64,000 nucleotides of DNA, taken from Nocardioides sp. ChNu-153 (GTDB lineage: Bacteria; Actinomycetota; Actinomycetes; Propionibacteriales; Nocardioidaceae). How positions within the stretch are numbered: the stretch's first letter is position 1; every line of letters begins with the position of its first letter. The translations under genes and the position numbers were made by a program. Positions 1-8,762 of the stretch are shown here, piece after piece. Below the pieces are notes generated by a model. That model was not told where the DNA came from. It searched no databases and saw nothing but the letters and a program-made list of their open reading frames with translations. The stretch is taken from positions 54,925-118,924 of the forward strand of contig NZ_JADEVT010000011.1 of NCBI RefSeq assembly GCF_030466625.1, in the 5' to 3' direction.

Positions 1-463
1 GGGCTTCGACGACGCCCGGCACACCGGCGAGCTGCTCGTCGCCGCGGACGTCGCGGACGACCTGGTGAAGGTGTTCCGCACGCTCTACGCGGCGCGCTTC
101 CCGATCGAGGCGATGCGGGTCACCCCGATGGCAGCGCTCGACGCGCCACCGACGGGCGACGGGAACACGACGGAGTCGTTCGTCTGCCGCGCGACGACCG
201 GCGAGTCCGCGTTCTCCCAGCACGCCTACGGCACGGCGGTGGACGTCAACCCGTTCCAGAACCCCTACGACAAGGGCGCGGGCGCGGCCCGGGTGGTGAT
301 CCCGGAGCTGGCGACGTCGTACACCGACCGCACCGCCGTCCGCCCCGGCATGGTGCTGCCCGACGACGCGGTCGTCCGCGCCTTCGCCGCGGTCGGCTGG
401 GAGTGGGGCGGCGCGTGGCGGACGCTGTCCGACCCCCAGCACTTCAGCCGGAACGGGCGGTAG
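1..463 (+). CDS. M15-family D-alanyl-D-alanine carboxypeptidase, 5' partial
   Basis: The reading frame is open from the window edge, so the N-terminus is missing; codons before the GTG at 65 already read as family sequence (GFDDARHTGELLV). The M15 (VanY-like) zinc signature is present: SQHAYGTAVDVNP gives the SxHxxGxAxD ligands, and the C-terminal WEWGGAW...DPQHF gives the last histidine. Members trim peptidoglycan stem peptides outside the membrane. Any signal peptide would lie upstream of the window. The last 20 bp overlap the 3' end of the convergent lipoprotein gene. Family assignment is confident; the exact substrate is not known. Confidence 0.85.
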   Translation, partial: GFDDARHTGELLVAADVADDLVKVFRTLYAARFPIEAMRVTPMAALDAPPTGDGNTTESFVCRATTGESAFSQHAYGTAVDVNPFQNPYDKGAGAARVVIPELATSYTDRTAVRPGMVLPDDAVVRAFAAVGWEWGGAWRTLSDPQHFSRNGR

Positions 464-1397
464 CCGGGCCGAGCTCGACGGTCGTGGGCAGGTCGTCGGC
501 GCGCACGTCGACGACGAGGAGGTACGGCTCGTCGGGGTCGCACGTCGCCCCCACGTCCGGCCACTCGGGCCGCAGGTGCGTGGCGTCGGCCTCGAACTCC
601 GCCACGACGTCGGGTGCGGGCTGCAGCGGGCCACCCGTCTCGCAGGCGGCGAGGAGCCACGCGAACCGCCGGTACGCCGGGGCTGGCGCCGCCACCGTCA
701 CCGGGCTCCACTCCGACTCCACGGTCACGGGCACCTCGACGGCCCCCTCGACCTCGCGGCCCGTCCCGACCTCCAGCCCCGTCGCCGCCTCGACCCGCGC
801 GAGGTCGACCGGCACCTGCCGGCTCTCGACGCGCTCGACGACCACGTCCGGGAGCTCGTCGCGGGCGACCTCGGGCGCGACGTCGAGGACGTAGACCTCC
901 CAGTCCGGCTCCGCGCAGTGGACGCCGTCGGGGTCGTCGAGCGCCTGGTGCTCGCTGCCGCGCGGAGTGGCGACACCGACGGTGCCGTCGCGCTCCCACA
1001 GGACCGGTTCGCCGACCCGCCCGCACGCGTCGTCCACGAACTGGAAACGCCGCACTCCGGGCGCGAGGTCCGGCAGGTCGGCATCGACCTCGGCGACCTC
1101 CGGCCGCGGCTCCTCCCCCGCGCGCAGCTCGAGGGGGTGGTGCCCCGGAGCCACGTCGTCGACGGGCTCGTCGACGACCAGCCGCGCCTCGACCCGGCCC
1201 TCGACCCGGCCCTCCCGGCCCTCCCCCGGCTCACCCGGGCCACCCGGCTCGCCGGCGGACGGCCCCGTCGTACCGGGCAGCCCCGACCCGCCGCCCAGCA
1301 ACCGGCCGCCGTCGCACCCGGCGAGCACCGGGCCGGCCGCGGCGACCAGCAGGGCGGCGAGCACCGCCGTACGCCCGCGGGCTCGCGCGTGGGTCAT
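444..1397 (-). CDS. Putative lipoprotein, function unknown
   Basis: A 317-residue protein starts with a hydrophobic signal ending in a lipobox (LAGC at about residues 25-28), so it should be a diacylglyceryl-anchored surface lipoprotein. A Gly/Pro/Glu-rich linker of roughly 50 residues follows, containing repeated GEPGEG and EGRVE units. The rest is acidic with scattered cysteines, and I do not recognise a domain. An AGGAGG ribosome site precedes the ATG. It converges with the M15 peptidase gene and shares 20 bp with it. Surface placement is well supported; the role is unknown. Confidence 0.7.
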   Translation of the reverse strand: MTHARARGRTAVLAALLVAAAGPVLAGCDGGRLLGGGSGLPGTTGPSAGEPGGPGEPGEGREGRVEGRVEARLVVDEPVDDVAPGHHPLELRAGEEPRPEVAEVDADLPDLAPGVRRFQFVDDACGRVGEPVLWERDGTVGVATPRGSEHQALDDPDGVHCAEPDWEVYVLDVAPEVARDELPDVVVERVESRQVPVDLARVEAATGLEVGTGREVEGAVEVPVTVESEWSPVTVAAPAPAYRRFAWLLAACETGGPLQPAPDVVAEFEADATHLRPEWPDVGATCDPDEPYLLVVDVRADDLPTTVELGPATARSG

Positions 1398-1526
1398 CCC
1401 GCCTCCTCCTCCTGCGGCCGGTCCGCCCGGCCCTCGCGGTTGGGACGCGCGCCGCGGCCCGGCGGTTCCGTACCCCGGGCGAGCACCGGCGAACCCGCCC
1501 GCCGGCGTCGGTTAGGGTTCCCTCAC

Positions 1527-3305
1527 GTGCGCCGCCTCCGCCTGCTCCCCGACCCGGAGAGCCCGCCGCCCCCGGTGGTCGACGCCCGGCCCGCCACCGG
1601 CGCCGCCCTCCTGCGACGCACGCTGCGCCGCCACCGCGGCCGGCTCGGCGCCGCGTTCGCCCTCATCTCCACCTGGCAGGTCTGCGAGGCACTCGTGCCC
1701 GTCGCGATCGGCCTCACGATCGACCGCGCCGTCGCCACCGGCGACCTGAGGAACCTGGCGATCGCGGCGGTCGGGCTGTGCGTGCTGTTCGCGGTGCTGA
1801 GCTTCTCCTACCGCTTCGGCTCCCAGGTCGCGTGGCGGGCGATGCAGACGGAGACCCACCGCATCCGCACCGAGGTGGCCGACCACGTGCTCGCGCCCGC
1901 CGGGGCCCGCACCGGCGCCCTGCCCGGCGAGGTCCTCTCGTTGGCCACGGCCGACGCCGACGTCGCCACCGCCGTGGTCCGCCAGGTCGCGCAGAGCTGC
2001 GCCGCGCTGTGCGGCCTCCTCGTGGCGGTCGTCCTGCTGCTCGCCATCGACCCGCTGCTGGGGCTCGTCGTGCTCGTCGGCACCCCGCTCGTGCTGCTGC
2101 TGTCCCAGTCGCTGGCGCCGCGGCTGACCCGCCGTACCGCCGTCGCGCAGGAGCGCATCGCCCGCGCGTCCGGCCTGGCCACCGACGTCGTCACCGGCCT
2201 GCGGCCCCTCAAGGGCATCGGCGGCGAGGCGGTCGCGCTGGCCCGCTACCGCGCCGCCAGCGGCGAGGCCGCCCGCGCCGGTGTGGCCACCGCCCGCTCC
2301 GAGGGCCTGCTGTACGGCGCCACCGCGGGCGCCGCGATGCTCTTCCTCGCCGTCGTGGCCCTGCTCGCCGGGCTGCGCGCCGTCGACGGCCACCTCAGCG
2401 TCGGCGAGCTCGTCGCCGTCGTCGGCCTCGCGCAGTTCCTGGCGGAGCCGCTGCAGATGTGTGCCGCGACGATCGCGGCGCTGGCCGCCTCCCGCGCCTC
2501 GGCGGACCGGCTCGTCACCTTCCTCGCCACCCCCGAGCTCGAGCTGCACGGCGAGCGGCCCGCGGGCGCGGGGACCGCCGTACGTCTCGACGACGTCCAC
2601 GCCGGCCCGCTGACCGGGCTCACCCTCGAGGTCGCGCCCGGCGAGCTCGTCGCGCTCGTGGTCGACGACCCGGCGGCGTCGCGGTCCCTGCTCGAGGTGC
2701 TGCGCGCCGAGACCGTGCCGGTGCGCGGCGCGGCCACGCTGGGCGGCGTACCGCTCCACGCCCTCGACCTCGCCGAGCGCCACCGCCACCTGCTCGTCGC
2801 GGGCCACCGCGTCGACCTCTTCGAGGGCACGCTGGCCGACAACGTCGACCCGGCCGGCGCACTCGACGGCGCGCGCCGCGACGCCGTGCTCGCCGCCTCC
2901 GCGGCCGACGAGGTCGCGGCGCTCGGCCCCGACGGCCTCGCGACCCCCGTCGCCGCCCACGGCTCGAGCCTCTCGGGCGGGCAGCAGCAGCGCGTCGCGC
3001 TCGCCCGCGCGCTGGCCGCGGACCCCCCGGTGCTCGTGCTCGACGAGCCGACCACCGCGGTCGACGCCGTCACCGAGCAGCGGGTCGCCGCGGGCCTCGC
3101 GGGCCTGCGCCACCCCCGCTCCCGCAGCGGTACGGCGCACCCCGCCGACCCCGCCCGCTCGACGCTCGTCGTCACCTCGAGCCCGGCGCTGCTCGACCTC
3201 GCCGACCGCGTGCTCCACCTGCGCGAGGGCCGGGTCGCCGCCGCCGGCACCCACGCCGACCTGCTCGCCACCGACGCCACCTACCGCGACGCGGTGCTGC
3301 GATGA
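1527..3305 (+). CDS. ABC exporter half-transporter, degenerate Walker A subunit
   Basis: A 592-residue type-IV ABC half-transporter: an N-terminal membrane domain (about residues 30-310) and a C-terminal nucleotide-binding domain. The P-loop near residue 375 is degenerate (VVDDPAASRSLL, no GxxGxGKS/T), and the H-loop reads VVTSSPALL without histidine. The signature SLSGGQQQR (near 481) and Walker B VLVLDEPTT (near 503) are canonical. The downstream gene shows the reverse pattern, so the two should form a heterodimer with one working ATP site. The GTG start is chosen because TAGGGT lies 8 nt upstream, as in a leaderless transcript; the open frame further upstream is antisense to the lipoprotein gene. 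The stop overlaps the next ATG (ATGA). Substrate unknown. Confidence 0.88.
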   Translation: MRRLRLLPDPESPPPPVVDARPATGAALLRRTLRRHRGRLGAAFALISTWQVCEALVPVAIGLTIDRAVATGDLRNLAIAAVGLCVLFAVLSFSYRFGSQVAWRAMQTETHRIRTEVADHVLAPAGARTGALPGEVLSLATADADVATAVVRQVAQSCAALCGLLVAVVLLLAIDPLLGLVVLVGTPLVLLLSQSLAPRLTRRTAVAQERIARASGLATDVVTGLRPLKGIGGEAVALARYRAASGEAARAGVATARSEGLLYGATAGAAMLFLAVVALLAGLRAVDGHLSVGELVAVVGLAQFLAEPLQMCAATIAALAASRASADRLVTFLATPELELHGERPAGAGTAVRLDDVHAGPLTGLTLEVAPGELVALVVDDPAASRSLLEVLRAETVPVRGAATLGGVPLHALDLAERHRHLLVAGHRVDLFEGTLADNVDPAGALDGARRDAVLAASAADEVAALGPDGLATPVAAHGSSLSGGQQQRVALARALAADPPVLVLDEPTTAVDAVTEQRVAAGLAGLRHPRSRSGTAHPADPARSTLVVTSSPALLDLADRVLHLREGRVAAAGTHADLLATDATYRDAVLR

Positions 3306-5212
3306 CCGCTCCTTCTCCTACCCCGGCCCCGGCTCCGATCTCGGACCGCGCGCTGCTGCCCGTCGCTGCGCCGCGCGAGGCGGCGGCGCTGGCGTGGCGG
3401 GCGCTGGACGGGCACCGCCGCCCCCTCGTGGTCGCCGCCGTGATGTTCGCGCTCTCGGGTCTCGCGGGCCTCGTCGCGCCGGTGGTGTTCGGCCAGGTCG
3501 TCGACGCCGTCGCCGACCCCGGGGACGGCGCACGGGCCGTCGTCGGGTGGGGCGCGGCGGCGATCGCGGTAGCGGCCCTCGTCGAGCTGGTCGCCACGAC
3601 CGCGTCGGTGACCTTCCTCGCCCGCGCCGGCGAGCCGGCCCTGGCGTCGCTGCGCGAGGACGTTCTCGACCGGGCCCTCGCGCTCGACCACGCGGTCGTC
3701 GAGGGCGCCGGCGAGGGCGACCTGCTCTCCCGCGTCGGCGACGACGTGCGCGTGCTGGCCGAGGCGGTGACGACGATCCTGCCGATGCTCGTGCGCTCGG
3801 TCGTGGCGATCGCGTTCACGGCCGTCGGGTTCTTCGCGCTCGACTGGCGCCTCGGCCTCGCCGGGCTGGCCGCCCTGCCGTTCTACGCGCTCGGCCTGCG
3901 CTGGTACCTCCCCCGCTCCGGCCCCTTCTACCGCGCCGAGCGCCTCGCGAACGGCGAGCGGGCCCAGGCGCTCGTCACCGCCGTGCACGGCAGCGCGACG
4001 CTGCGCGCCCACGGCCTCGGCGAGGCCCACCGTCGCCGCGTCGAGGACGCGTCGTGGCGCTCCGCGAGCCTCACCCTGCGCGTGTGGGAGCTGCTCACCC
4101 GCTTCGGCCAGCGCACCAACCGCTCGGAGCTCATCGGGCTCCTCATCGTGCTCGGCACCGGCTTCTTCCTCGTGCGCGGCGACCTCGGCGCCCCCGTGAG
4201 CATCGGCGCCGTCACCACGGCCGCCCTGTTCTTCCACCGCCTCTTCAACCCGATCGGCGTCATCCTCTTCGTCTTCGGCGAGGTGCAGTCCGCCGGCGCC
4301 TCGCTGACCCGCGTGGCGGGCGTCGCCGGCCTGCCCGCGGCCCCCACGCCTCCCGCCGTACCCGCGCCCGGCCCCTCGGTCGGCACGCCGTCCGGCACCC
4401 CGTCCGGCACCCCGTCCGGCACCCCCGGTACGGCGACGCTCGAGCTCCGCGGCGTCGGCCACGCCTACGTGCCCGGCCGCCCGGTGCTCGCCGACGTCGA
4501 CCTGGTGCTCGCGCCCGGCGAGCGGGTCGCCGTCGTCGGCACCAGCGGGGCCGGGAAGTCCACGCTGGGCCAGGTCGCCGCCGGCCGCATCGCCCCGACC
4601 CGGGGGTCCGTGCTCGTGGGCGGCACCCCCCTCGCCGACCTGCTCGCGGCCCGCGGTGGCGGCCGCCTGCCGGTCGCGCTCGTCACCCAGGAGGTGCACG
4701 TCTTCGCCGGCACGCTGCGCGACAACCTCACGCTCGCCGCCCCCGACGCCGACGACGCCCGGCTGTGGGCCGTGCTCGAGCGGCTCGGCGCCGCCGGGTG
4801 GGTGCGCGCACTGGCGGGCGGCGACGCGGGCGGCGGAAGCACGGCCGACGGGACCGCTGCGCTCGACGTCGTGGTCGGCGCCGGCGGCACGCCGCTGACA
4901 CCGGCCCAGGCCCAGCTGCTCGCGCTGGCCCGCGTCGAGCTCGCCGACCCGCTCGTCGTCGTGCTCGACGAGGCCACCGCCGACGCCGGCTCGACCGGTG
5001 TGCGCGAGCTGGAGCGGGCCGCGACGACGGTGACCGACCGGCGTACGACGCTGACCATCGCCCACCGCCTCACGCAGGCGGAGGCCAGCGACCGGGTGCT
5101 CGTCATGGCCGACGGGCGGGTCGTCGAGGAGGGCACCCCGGCGCAGCTCGCGGCCGGTGACGGGCACTACGCCCGGCTCTCGGCGGCCTGGCACGCGCGC
5201 ACCGCCCACTGA
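3302..5212 (+). CDS. ABC exporter half-transporter, canonical Walker A subunit
   Basis: This 636-residue partner has a membrane domain (about residues 40-330), a Gly-Thr-Pro-Ser linker and a nucleotide-binding domain. Walker A is intact (GTSGAGKST, near 412), as are Walker B (VVVLDEATA, near 553) and the H-loop (TLTIAHRLT, near 585). The signature is degraded to TPLTPAQAQ (near 528) instead of LSGGQ. Paired with the upstream subunit's LSGGQ it makes one consensus ATP site; the other composite site is degenerate on both sides. The start codon overlaps the upstream stop by 4 bp, consistent with coupled translation. It is probably a multidrug, lipid or peptide exporter; nothing nearby fixes the substrate. 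Confidence 0.9.
   Translation: MTAPSPTPAPAPISDRALLPVAAPREAAALAWRALDGHRRPLVVAAVMFALSGLAGLVAPVVFGQVVDAVADPGDGARAVVGWGAAAIAVAALVELVATTASVTFLARAGEPALASLREDVLDRALALDHAVVEGAGEGDLLSRVGDDVRVLAEAVTTILPMLVRSVVAIAFTAVGFFALDWRLGLAGLAALPFYALGLRWYLPRSGPFYRAERLANGERAQALVTAVHGSATLRAHGLGEAHRRRVEDASWRSASLTLRVWELLTRFGQRTNRSELIGLLIVLGTGFFLVRGDLGAPVSIGAVTTAALFFHRLFNPIGVILFVFGEVQSAGASLTRVAGVAGLPAAPTPPAVPAPGPSVGTPSGTPSGTPSGTPGTATLELRGVGHAYVPGRPVLADVDLVLAPGERVAVVGTSGAGKSTLGQVAAGRIAPTRGSVLVGGTPLADLLAARGGGRLPVALVTQEVHVFAGTLRDNLTLAAPDADDARLWAVLERLGAAGWVRALAGGDAGGGSTADGTAALDVVVGAGGTPLTPAQAQLLALARVELADPLVVVLDEATADAGSTGVRELERAATTVTDRRTTLTIAHRLTQAEASDRVLVMADGRVVEEGTPAQLAAGDGHYARLSAAWHARTAH
4382..4429 (+). repeat. 12-bp tandem repeat coding the ABC linker
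   Basis: About four units of GGCACCCCGTCC (first unit with one change, last unit truncated) encode a Gly-Thr-Pro-Ser linker between the membrane and nucleotide-binding domains of the second ABC subunit. The unit keeps the reading frame. It is likely to vary in copy number by slippage. Confidence 0.8.
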
Positions 5213-5237
5213 CCACCCACCCGGCATGCTGGGGGGC

Positions 5238-6185
5238 GTGCCCGAGCAGAGCGAGACCTCGCCCGCGCCGCGCCTGCGCGTGCTGGTGACCGGAGCCGCC
5301 GGATTCGTCGGCCGGCGCCTGGTGCCCGCCCTCGTCGCCGACGGCCACGAGGTGCGTGCGATGACCCGCCACCCCGAGGACTACGCCGGGCAGGGCACCC
5401 CGGTCCACGGCGACGTGGACGACCCGGGCACGCTGGCCGAGCCGCTGGCCGGGGTGGACGTCGCCTACTACCTCGTCCACTCGCTCGACGCCGACGACTT
5501 CGAGGCCAAGGACGCAGCCGCCGCGCGCGCGTTCGGCCAGGCCGCCGCGGCCCACGGGGTGCGGCAGATCATCTACCTGGGCGGCCTCGGCGCCGACGGT
5601 GAGGACCTCTCGCCGCACCTGCGCTCCCGCCGCGAGGTCGAGCACCTGCTGGGCCAGAGCGGCGTGCCCGTCACCGTGCTGCGCGCCGCGATCGTCGTCG
5701 GCCACGGCGGCATCTCGTGGGAGATCACCCGCCAGCTCGTCGACAAGCTGCCCGCCATGGTCGCCCCCAGGTGGGTCAAGACCCTGACGCAGCCGATCGC
5801 CGTCGACGACGTCACCCGCTACCTCGTCGGGGTCGCGGACCGCGAGGAAGCCCTCGACCGCGTCTTCGAGATCGGCGGGCCCGACCGCCTCGACTACCTG
5901 GGGATGCTGCGCGAGGCGGCGAAGGTCATCAAGGGCCACGCGCCGCCGATCCTCCCCGTCCCCGTGCTGAGCCCCCGGCTCTCCTCGCGCTGGCTGTCGC
6001 TCGTCACCGACGTCGACACGACGACCGGCCGCAACCTCGTGGACTCGATGGGGGTGGAGGTCGTCGTCACCGACGACTCCATCCGCGAGCTCGTGCCCGG
6101 GGAGCCCCTGTCGTACGCCGAGGCCGTCCGCCGCGCGATCGCCGAGCGCGCCGCGGAGCAGGCCACCACCCCGACCGAGAGGTGA
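5238..6185 (+). CDS. NAD(P)H-binding SDR-like protein (atypical, YfcH/NmrA-like)
   Basis: A Rossmann-fold protein: TGAAGFVGRRL near residue 17 is the TGxxGxxG dinucleotide motif of extended/atypical SDRs. A classic YxxxK catalytic pair is not evident, which fits NmrA-like or 'NAD(P)H-binding' members. Later segments (VAYYLVHSL, IIYLGGLG) match that group. The GTG at 5238 (315 aa) is preferred over the in-frame ATG at 5226, because CATGCT followed by 7 nt leads exactly to it, the leaderless spacing used throughout the window. The CPBP gene follows after 10 bp, so they are probably co-transcribed. Substrate unknown. Confidence 0.8.
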   Translation: MPEQSETSPAPRLRVLVTGAAGFVGRRLVPALVADGHEVRAMTRHPEDYAGQGTPVHGDVDDPGTLAEPLAGVDVAYYLVHSLDADDFEAKDAAAARAFGQAAAAHGVRQIIYLGGLGADGEDLSPHLRSRREVEHLLGQSGVPVTVLRAAIVVGHGGISWEITRQLVDKLPAMVAPRWVKTLTQPIAVDDVTRYLVGVADREEALDRVFEIGGPDRLDYLGMLREAAKVIKGHAPPILPVPVLSPRLSSRWLSLVTDVDTTTGRNLVDSMGVEVVVTDDSIRELVPGEPLSYAEAVRRAIAERAAEQATTPTER

Positions 6186-6195
6186 CCCCGGCGCC

Positions 6196-6822
6196 GTGAC
6201 CGCCGACCGCATGCGCACGACCGCCATCGCGACCGTCGTGGCCGGGGCCGTCGTGCTCGCCATGATGCTGCGCACCGAGCCCGGCTCGACCGCGTTCTAC
6301 GTGGTCACCGTGCTGCTCGCCGCCGTGTGGGCGGGCGGCGCGCTGCTCGCCGGGCCGGTGCGGCTCGGCCGGGTGGGCCCGCCGCCGGGCCGGCCACCCG
6401 TCGTCGGACCCTTCCTGCTCGGCCTCGTGCTCGTCGGCGTCTTCGTGCTCGGCGCGCTCGTCGTGCGCGAGATCGGGCCGCTCGACGAGGCCATCCGCCG
6501 CGTCATGTCGTTCACCGGCGGCGAGGTGACCATCGGCATCCTGCTCATCACCATGGCCGCCGGCGTCGCCGAGGAGATGTTCTTCCGGGGCGTGCTCTTC
6601 GACGTGGTCGAGCGGCACCCGGTCGTGGTGACCACGGTCGTCTACGCCGTCGCCACCGCCGCGACCGGCAACGTCATGCTGGCCTTCGCGGCCCTGCTGC
6701 TCGGCGTCGTGACGGCGCTGCAGCGGCAGGCGACGCACGGCATCCTCGCGGGCGCCATCACGCACGTCACCTGGTCGGTCGGCATGCTGTTCGCGCTGCC
6801 GCCGCTCTTCCCGCCGCTGTAG
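6196..6822 (+). CDS. CPBP-family intramembrane glutamic protease
   Basis: A 208-residue membrane protein with about seven hydrophobic segments. It carries the CPBP/Abi (Rce1-like) motif EEMFFRG near residue 123 and a second conserved histidine in GAITHVTW near the C-terminus. Both supply catalytic residues in this family of intramembrane proteases, which includes CAAX endopeptidases and bacteriocin-immunity proteins. The gene starts with GTG 10 bp after the upstream NAD(P)-binding gene. A nested hairpin downstream may end transcription. The protease family is well supported; the target is unknown. Confidence 0.88.
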   Translation: MTADRMRTTAIATVVAGAVVLAMMLRTEPGSTAFYVVTVLLAAVWAGGALLAGPVRLGRVGPPPGRPPVVGPFLLGLVLVGVFVLGALVVREIGPLDEAIRRVMSFTGGEVTIGILLITMAAGVAEEMFFRGVLFDVVERHPVVVTTVVYAVATAATGNVMLAFAALLLGVVTALQRQATHGILAGAITHVTWSVGMLFALPPLFPPL

Positions 6823-6840
6823 CCCCCAGCAGCCCGCCGC

Positions 6841-6886
6841 GAGCCCGGGGTCCGACCGGGGGTCGGACCGGGGCGGGACCGGGCTC
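6841..6886. terminator. Nested hairpin between convergent genes
   Basis: An outer 8-bp inverted repeat (GAGCCCGG / CCGGGCTC) encloses an inner perfect 9-bp pair (GGTCCGACC / GGTCGGACC, loop GGG). It lies between the CPBP stop and the stop of the convergent minus-strand gene, overlapping the latter. There is no T-run, as is usual in this genome. It may serve both directions. Confidence 0.6.
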
Positions 6887-7823
6887 AGCCCGGGGGTGCG
6901 GTGGCCCCGTCGCCGACGGCCGCGACGAGCTCCTCGGGCGGCACGATCTCCTCGGGTGCGGGCACCTCCAGGCCGAGCGGCTCGTCCTGCTCCGAGAGCG
7001 TGTACGACGCGCTCGTCTCGCCCTCGGCGACGTCGGCGCGCAGCACGTAGGGCTCCCCGGTCGTCGCGACCCACAGCGTCACGGCCGACCCGGCGTCGTC
7101 GTCCTCCCGCTCGAGGCGCACGGCCGGCCGGCCGTCGACCTCGTCCTCCTCGCCGACGGTCCAGCCGTCCTGCTCGAAGGCCGTCGCGTCGTACGCGTCG
7201 CTGGTGAGCGCCTCGACGCCGCCGGAGCAGAGCGTGCCCAGGCTGGAGACGCCGGCGGTCTCGGAGCCGTCGATCCAGCGGTCCCCGACCAGCTCCTGCA
7301 GCGTCGCCGCGGTGGCGGCGTCCAGGCCCGAGGTCTCCCAGTAGTTCGCGCTGGGCCGGTAGAAGAACCGGTCGTCGACGCTCAGCACGGTGGCCTCGAC
7401 GCCCTGGGCCTCGTAGGTGCCCTCGCACTCGCCGGCGTCGTCGACCCGCAGGTCGAGGGAGAACGCGTCCTCCCCGCCGGTGGGGGCGATGACGATGCGC
7501 ACCGAGGTGAGGCCGTTCATCGCGGCGTCCACCTCGGCGCCGATCTCGCCGATCGACTTCTCGGCCACGCCGTTGTCCTCGCCGCCGCCATCGCCGTCGT
7601 CGTCGCCGCCGACCTGGGTGAGGGCCACCGCGGCGCCGGCCACGACCACCAGGGCCGCGGCGCCGCCGAGGAGCACCTTGCGGTCGGGGACCCGTCGCCG
7701 GGTCGGGCTGACCCCGCCGCGCACGAGGGTGACGCCGTCGTCGGAGGGCCGAGACACCTTCACTCGACGTGTTTCAGTGAACGTCTCTTCGACCTCGACG
7801 GTTTCCTCCGGGGGCTCAGCCAC
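6885..7823 (-). CDS. Membrane-anchored protein related to its lipoprotein neighbour
   Basis: A 312-residue protein with a cytosolic basic/acidic N-terminus, one membrane helix (VLLGGAAALVVVAGAAVAL, about residues 57-75) and an extracellular domain. The GTG at 7823 is chosen because GGAG lies 6-7 nt before it; an in-frame GTG at 7862 would add 13 residues. The outer domain shares spaced features with the upstream lipoprotein: a C-x-G near the start, a DRW motif, and a later cysteine followed by a V-x-A-L segment. This suggests paralogues of the LolA/LppX-like type, but that fold assignment is a guess. It ends at the shared terminator-like hairpin. Confidence 0.7.
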   Translation of the reverse strand: MAEPPEETVEVEETFTETRRVKVSRPSDDGVTLVRGGVSPTRRRVPDRKVLLGGAAALVVVAGAAVALTQVGGDDDGDGGGEDNGVAEKSIGEIGAEVDAAMNGLTSVRIVIAPTGGEDAFSLDLRVDDAGECEGTYEAQGVEATVLSVDDRFFYRPSANYWETSGLDAATAATLQELVGDRWIDGSETAGVSSLGTLCSGGVEALTSDAYDATAFEQDGWTVGEEDEVDGRPAVRLEREDDDAGSAVTLWVATTGEPYVLRADVAEGETSASYTLSEQDEPLGLEVPAPEEIVPPEELVAAVGDGATAPPG

Positions 7824-7925
7824 GGTTTGCTCCGATCGACCGCTCGACGTGGGCCACGTCACCTCGACGCGCCGACGGCGAACGCTACCCGCCGTTCCTG
7901 AGGGCCGCCGTACCCGTCCACGGGC

Positions 7926-8762
7926 TCAGCTCAGGCCGACGTCCACGGAGTCCACGACGCCGCGCTCCTCCGGCACGGGCACCTCGACCTCCGCGTCGTA
8001 CTCGACCTGGTCGACCACCAGCGGCCGACCGTCGCGCAGGGTCTCGACCTGCACGTAGCGGTGCGGGGTGGTGGCACGCACCCGGGCGGTGGTGGGCCCG
8101 TGCACCGGGTCCGTCCGCGAGACCACCAGCACCGGCTCGCCGTCGAGCTCCCCCAGTCCGTCGACGCTGAGGTCGGCGTCGCCGTCGGGCGAGAAGAGGG
8201 CGCCGCCGAGCGCGTCGACGGCCGCCTGGCAGGCGAGGCCGACGTCGGTGAGGCCCGAGGCGACGTCGAGCAGCACCCACCGGTCGCCGGCGCGCTCGAC
8301 GATGGCGGCGGCGTCGGCCGGGGAGTGGCCGAGGGTCTCGAGGAGGGCCTGGTCGAAGGAGGCGTGCACGTCCCCGCCGGTGCGCAGCAGCTCGACGGTG
8401 CCGTCGCCGATGCTCAGGGAGCCGGCGCAGTTCGCGTCCGCGTCGACCGCGACCCGGGCGACGACGTCGAGGCCGCGGTGGGTGGTGCGCACGCGGGCCT
8501 GCATCGTGGAGACGTCGACCATGTCGGCCAGCACCGCCGCGCCGACCGAGTCGGCGGGCAGCCGGGCGAAGCGCTCGGCCGCCGCCCGGTCGGTCGGCAC
8601 GCCGGCGCCGGGGACCGGCGTACCGCTCGCGTCCCCTCGCCCGCCCCCGTCACCCGCGCCGTCGCTGCTGCACGCGGCCGTCGCGACCAGGACGACGAGC
8701 GCCGTCCCCACACCGGTACGGCGGACCCACCGCCCGCGGGCGCGCCCGGGTCGCGCGCTCAT
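7926..8762 (-). CDS. Putative lipoprotein (LppX/LolA-like guess)
   Basis: A 278-residue protein with a signal peptide and lipobox (ATAACSS, Cys near residue 31), then a Gly/Ser/Pro spacer and a mature domain. That domain aligns by eye with the next gene's extracellular domain through conserved cysteines, a DRW motif and a C-terminal D-P-V-H-G-P-T-T-type strand. Its ATG overlaps the sirtuin stop (ATGA), so it is co-translated with that gene. Mycobacterial lipoproteins of similar layout (LppX/LprG) carry lipids, but I cannot show lipid binding here. A 102-bp gap separates it from the paralogue downstream. Confidence 0.7.
   Translation of the reverse strand: MSARPGRARGRWVRRTGVGTALVVLVATAACSSDGAGDGGGRGDASGTPVPGAGVPTDRAAAERFARLPADSVGAAVLADMVDVSTMQARVRTTHRGLDVVARVAVDADANCAGSLSIGDGTVELLRTGGDVHASFDQALLETLGHSPADAAAIVERAGDRWVLLDVASGLTDVGLACQAAVDALGGALFSPDGDADLSVDGLGELDGEPVLVVSRTDPVHGPTTARVRATTPHRYVQVETLRDGRPLVVDQVEYDAEVEVPVPEERGVVDSVDVGLS

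Noticed and set aside
576..1526. A long plus-strand open frame upstream of the first ABC gene
   Set aside because: It is antisense to the lipoprotein gene and reads as Arg/Pro-rich low-complexity sequence. The ABC family sequence begins only after the GTG at 1527.
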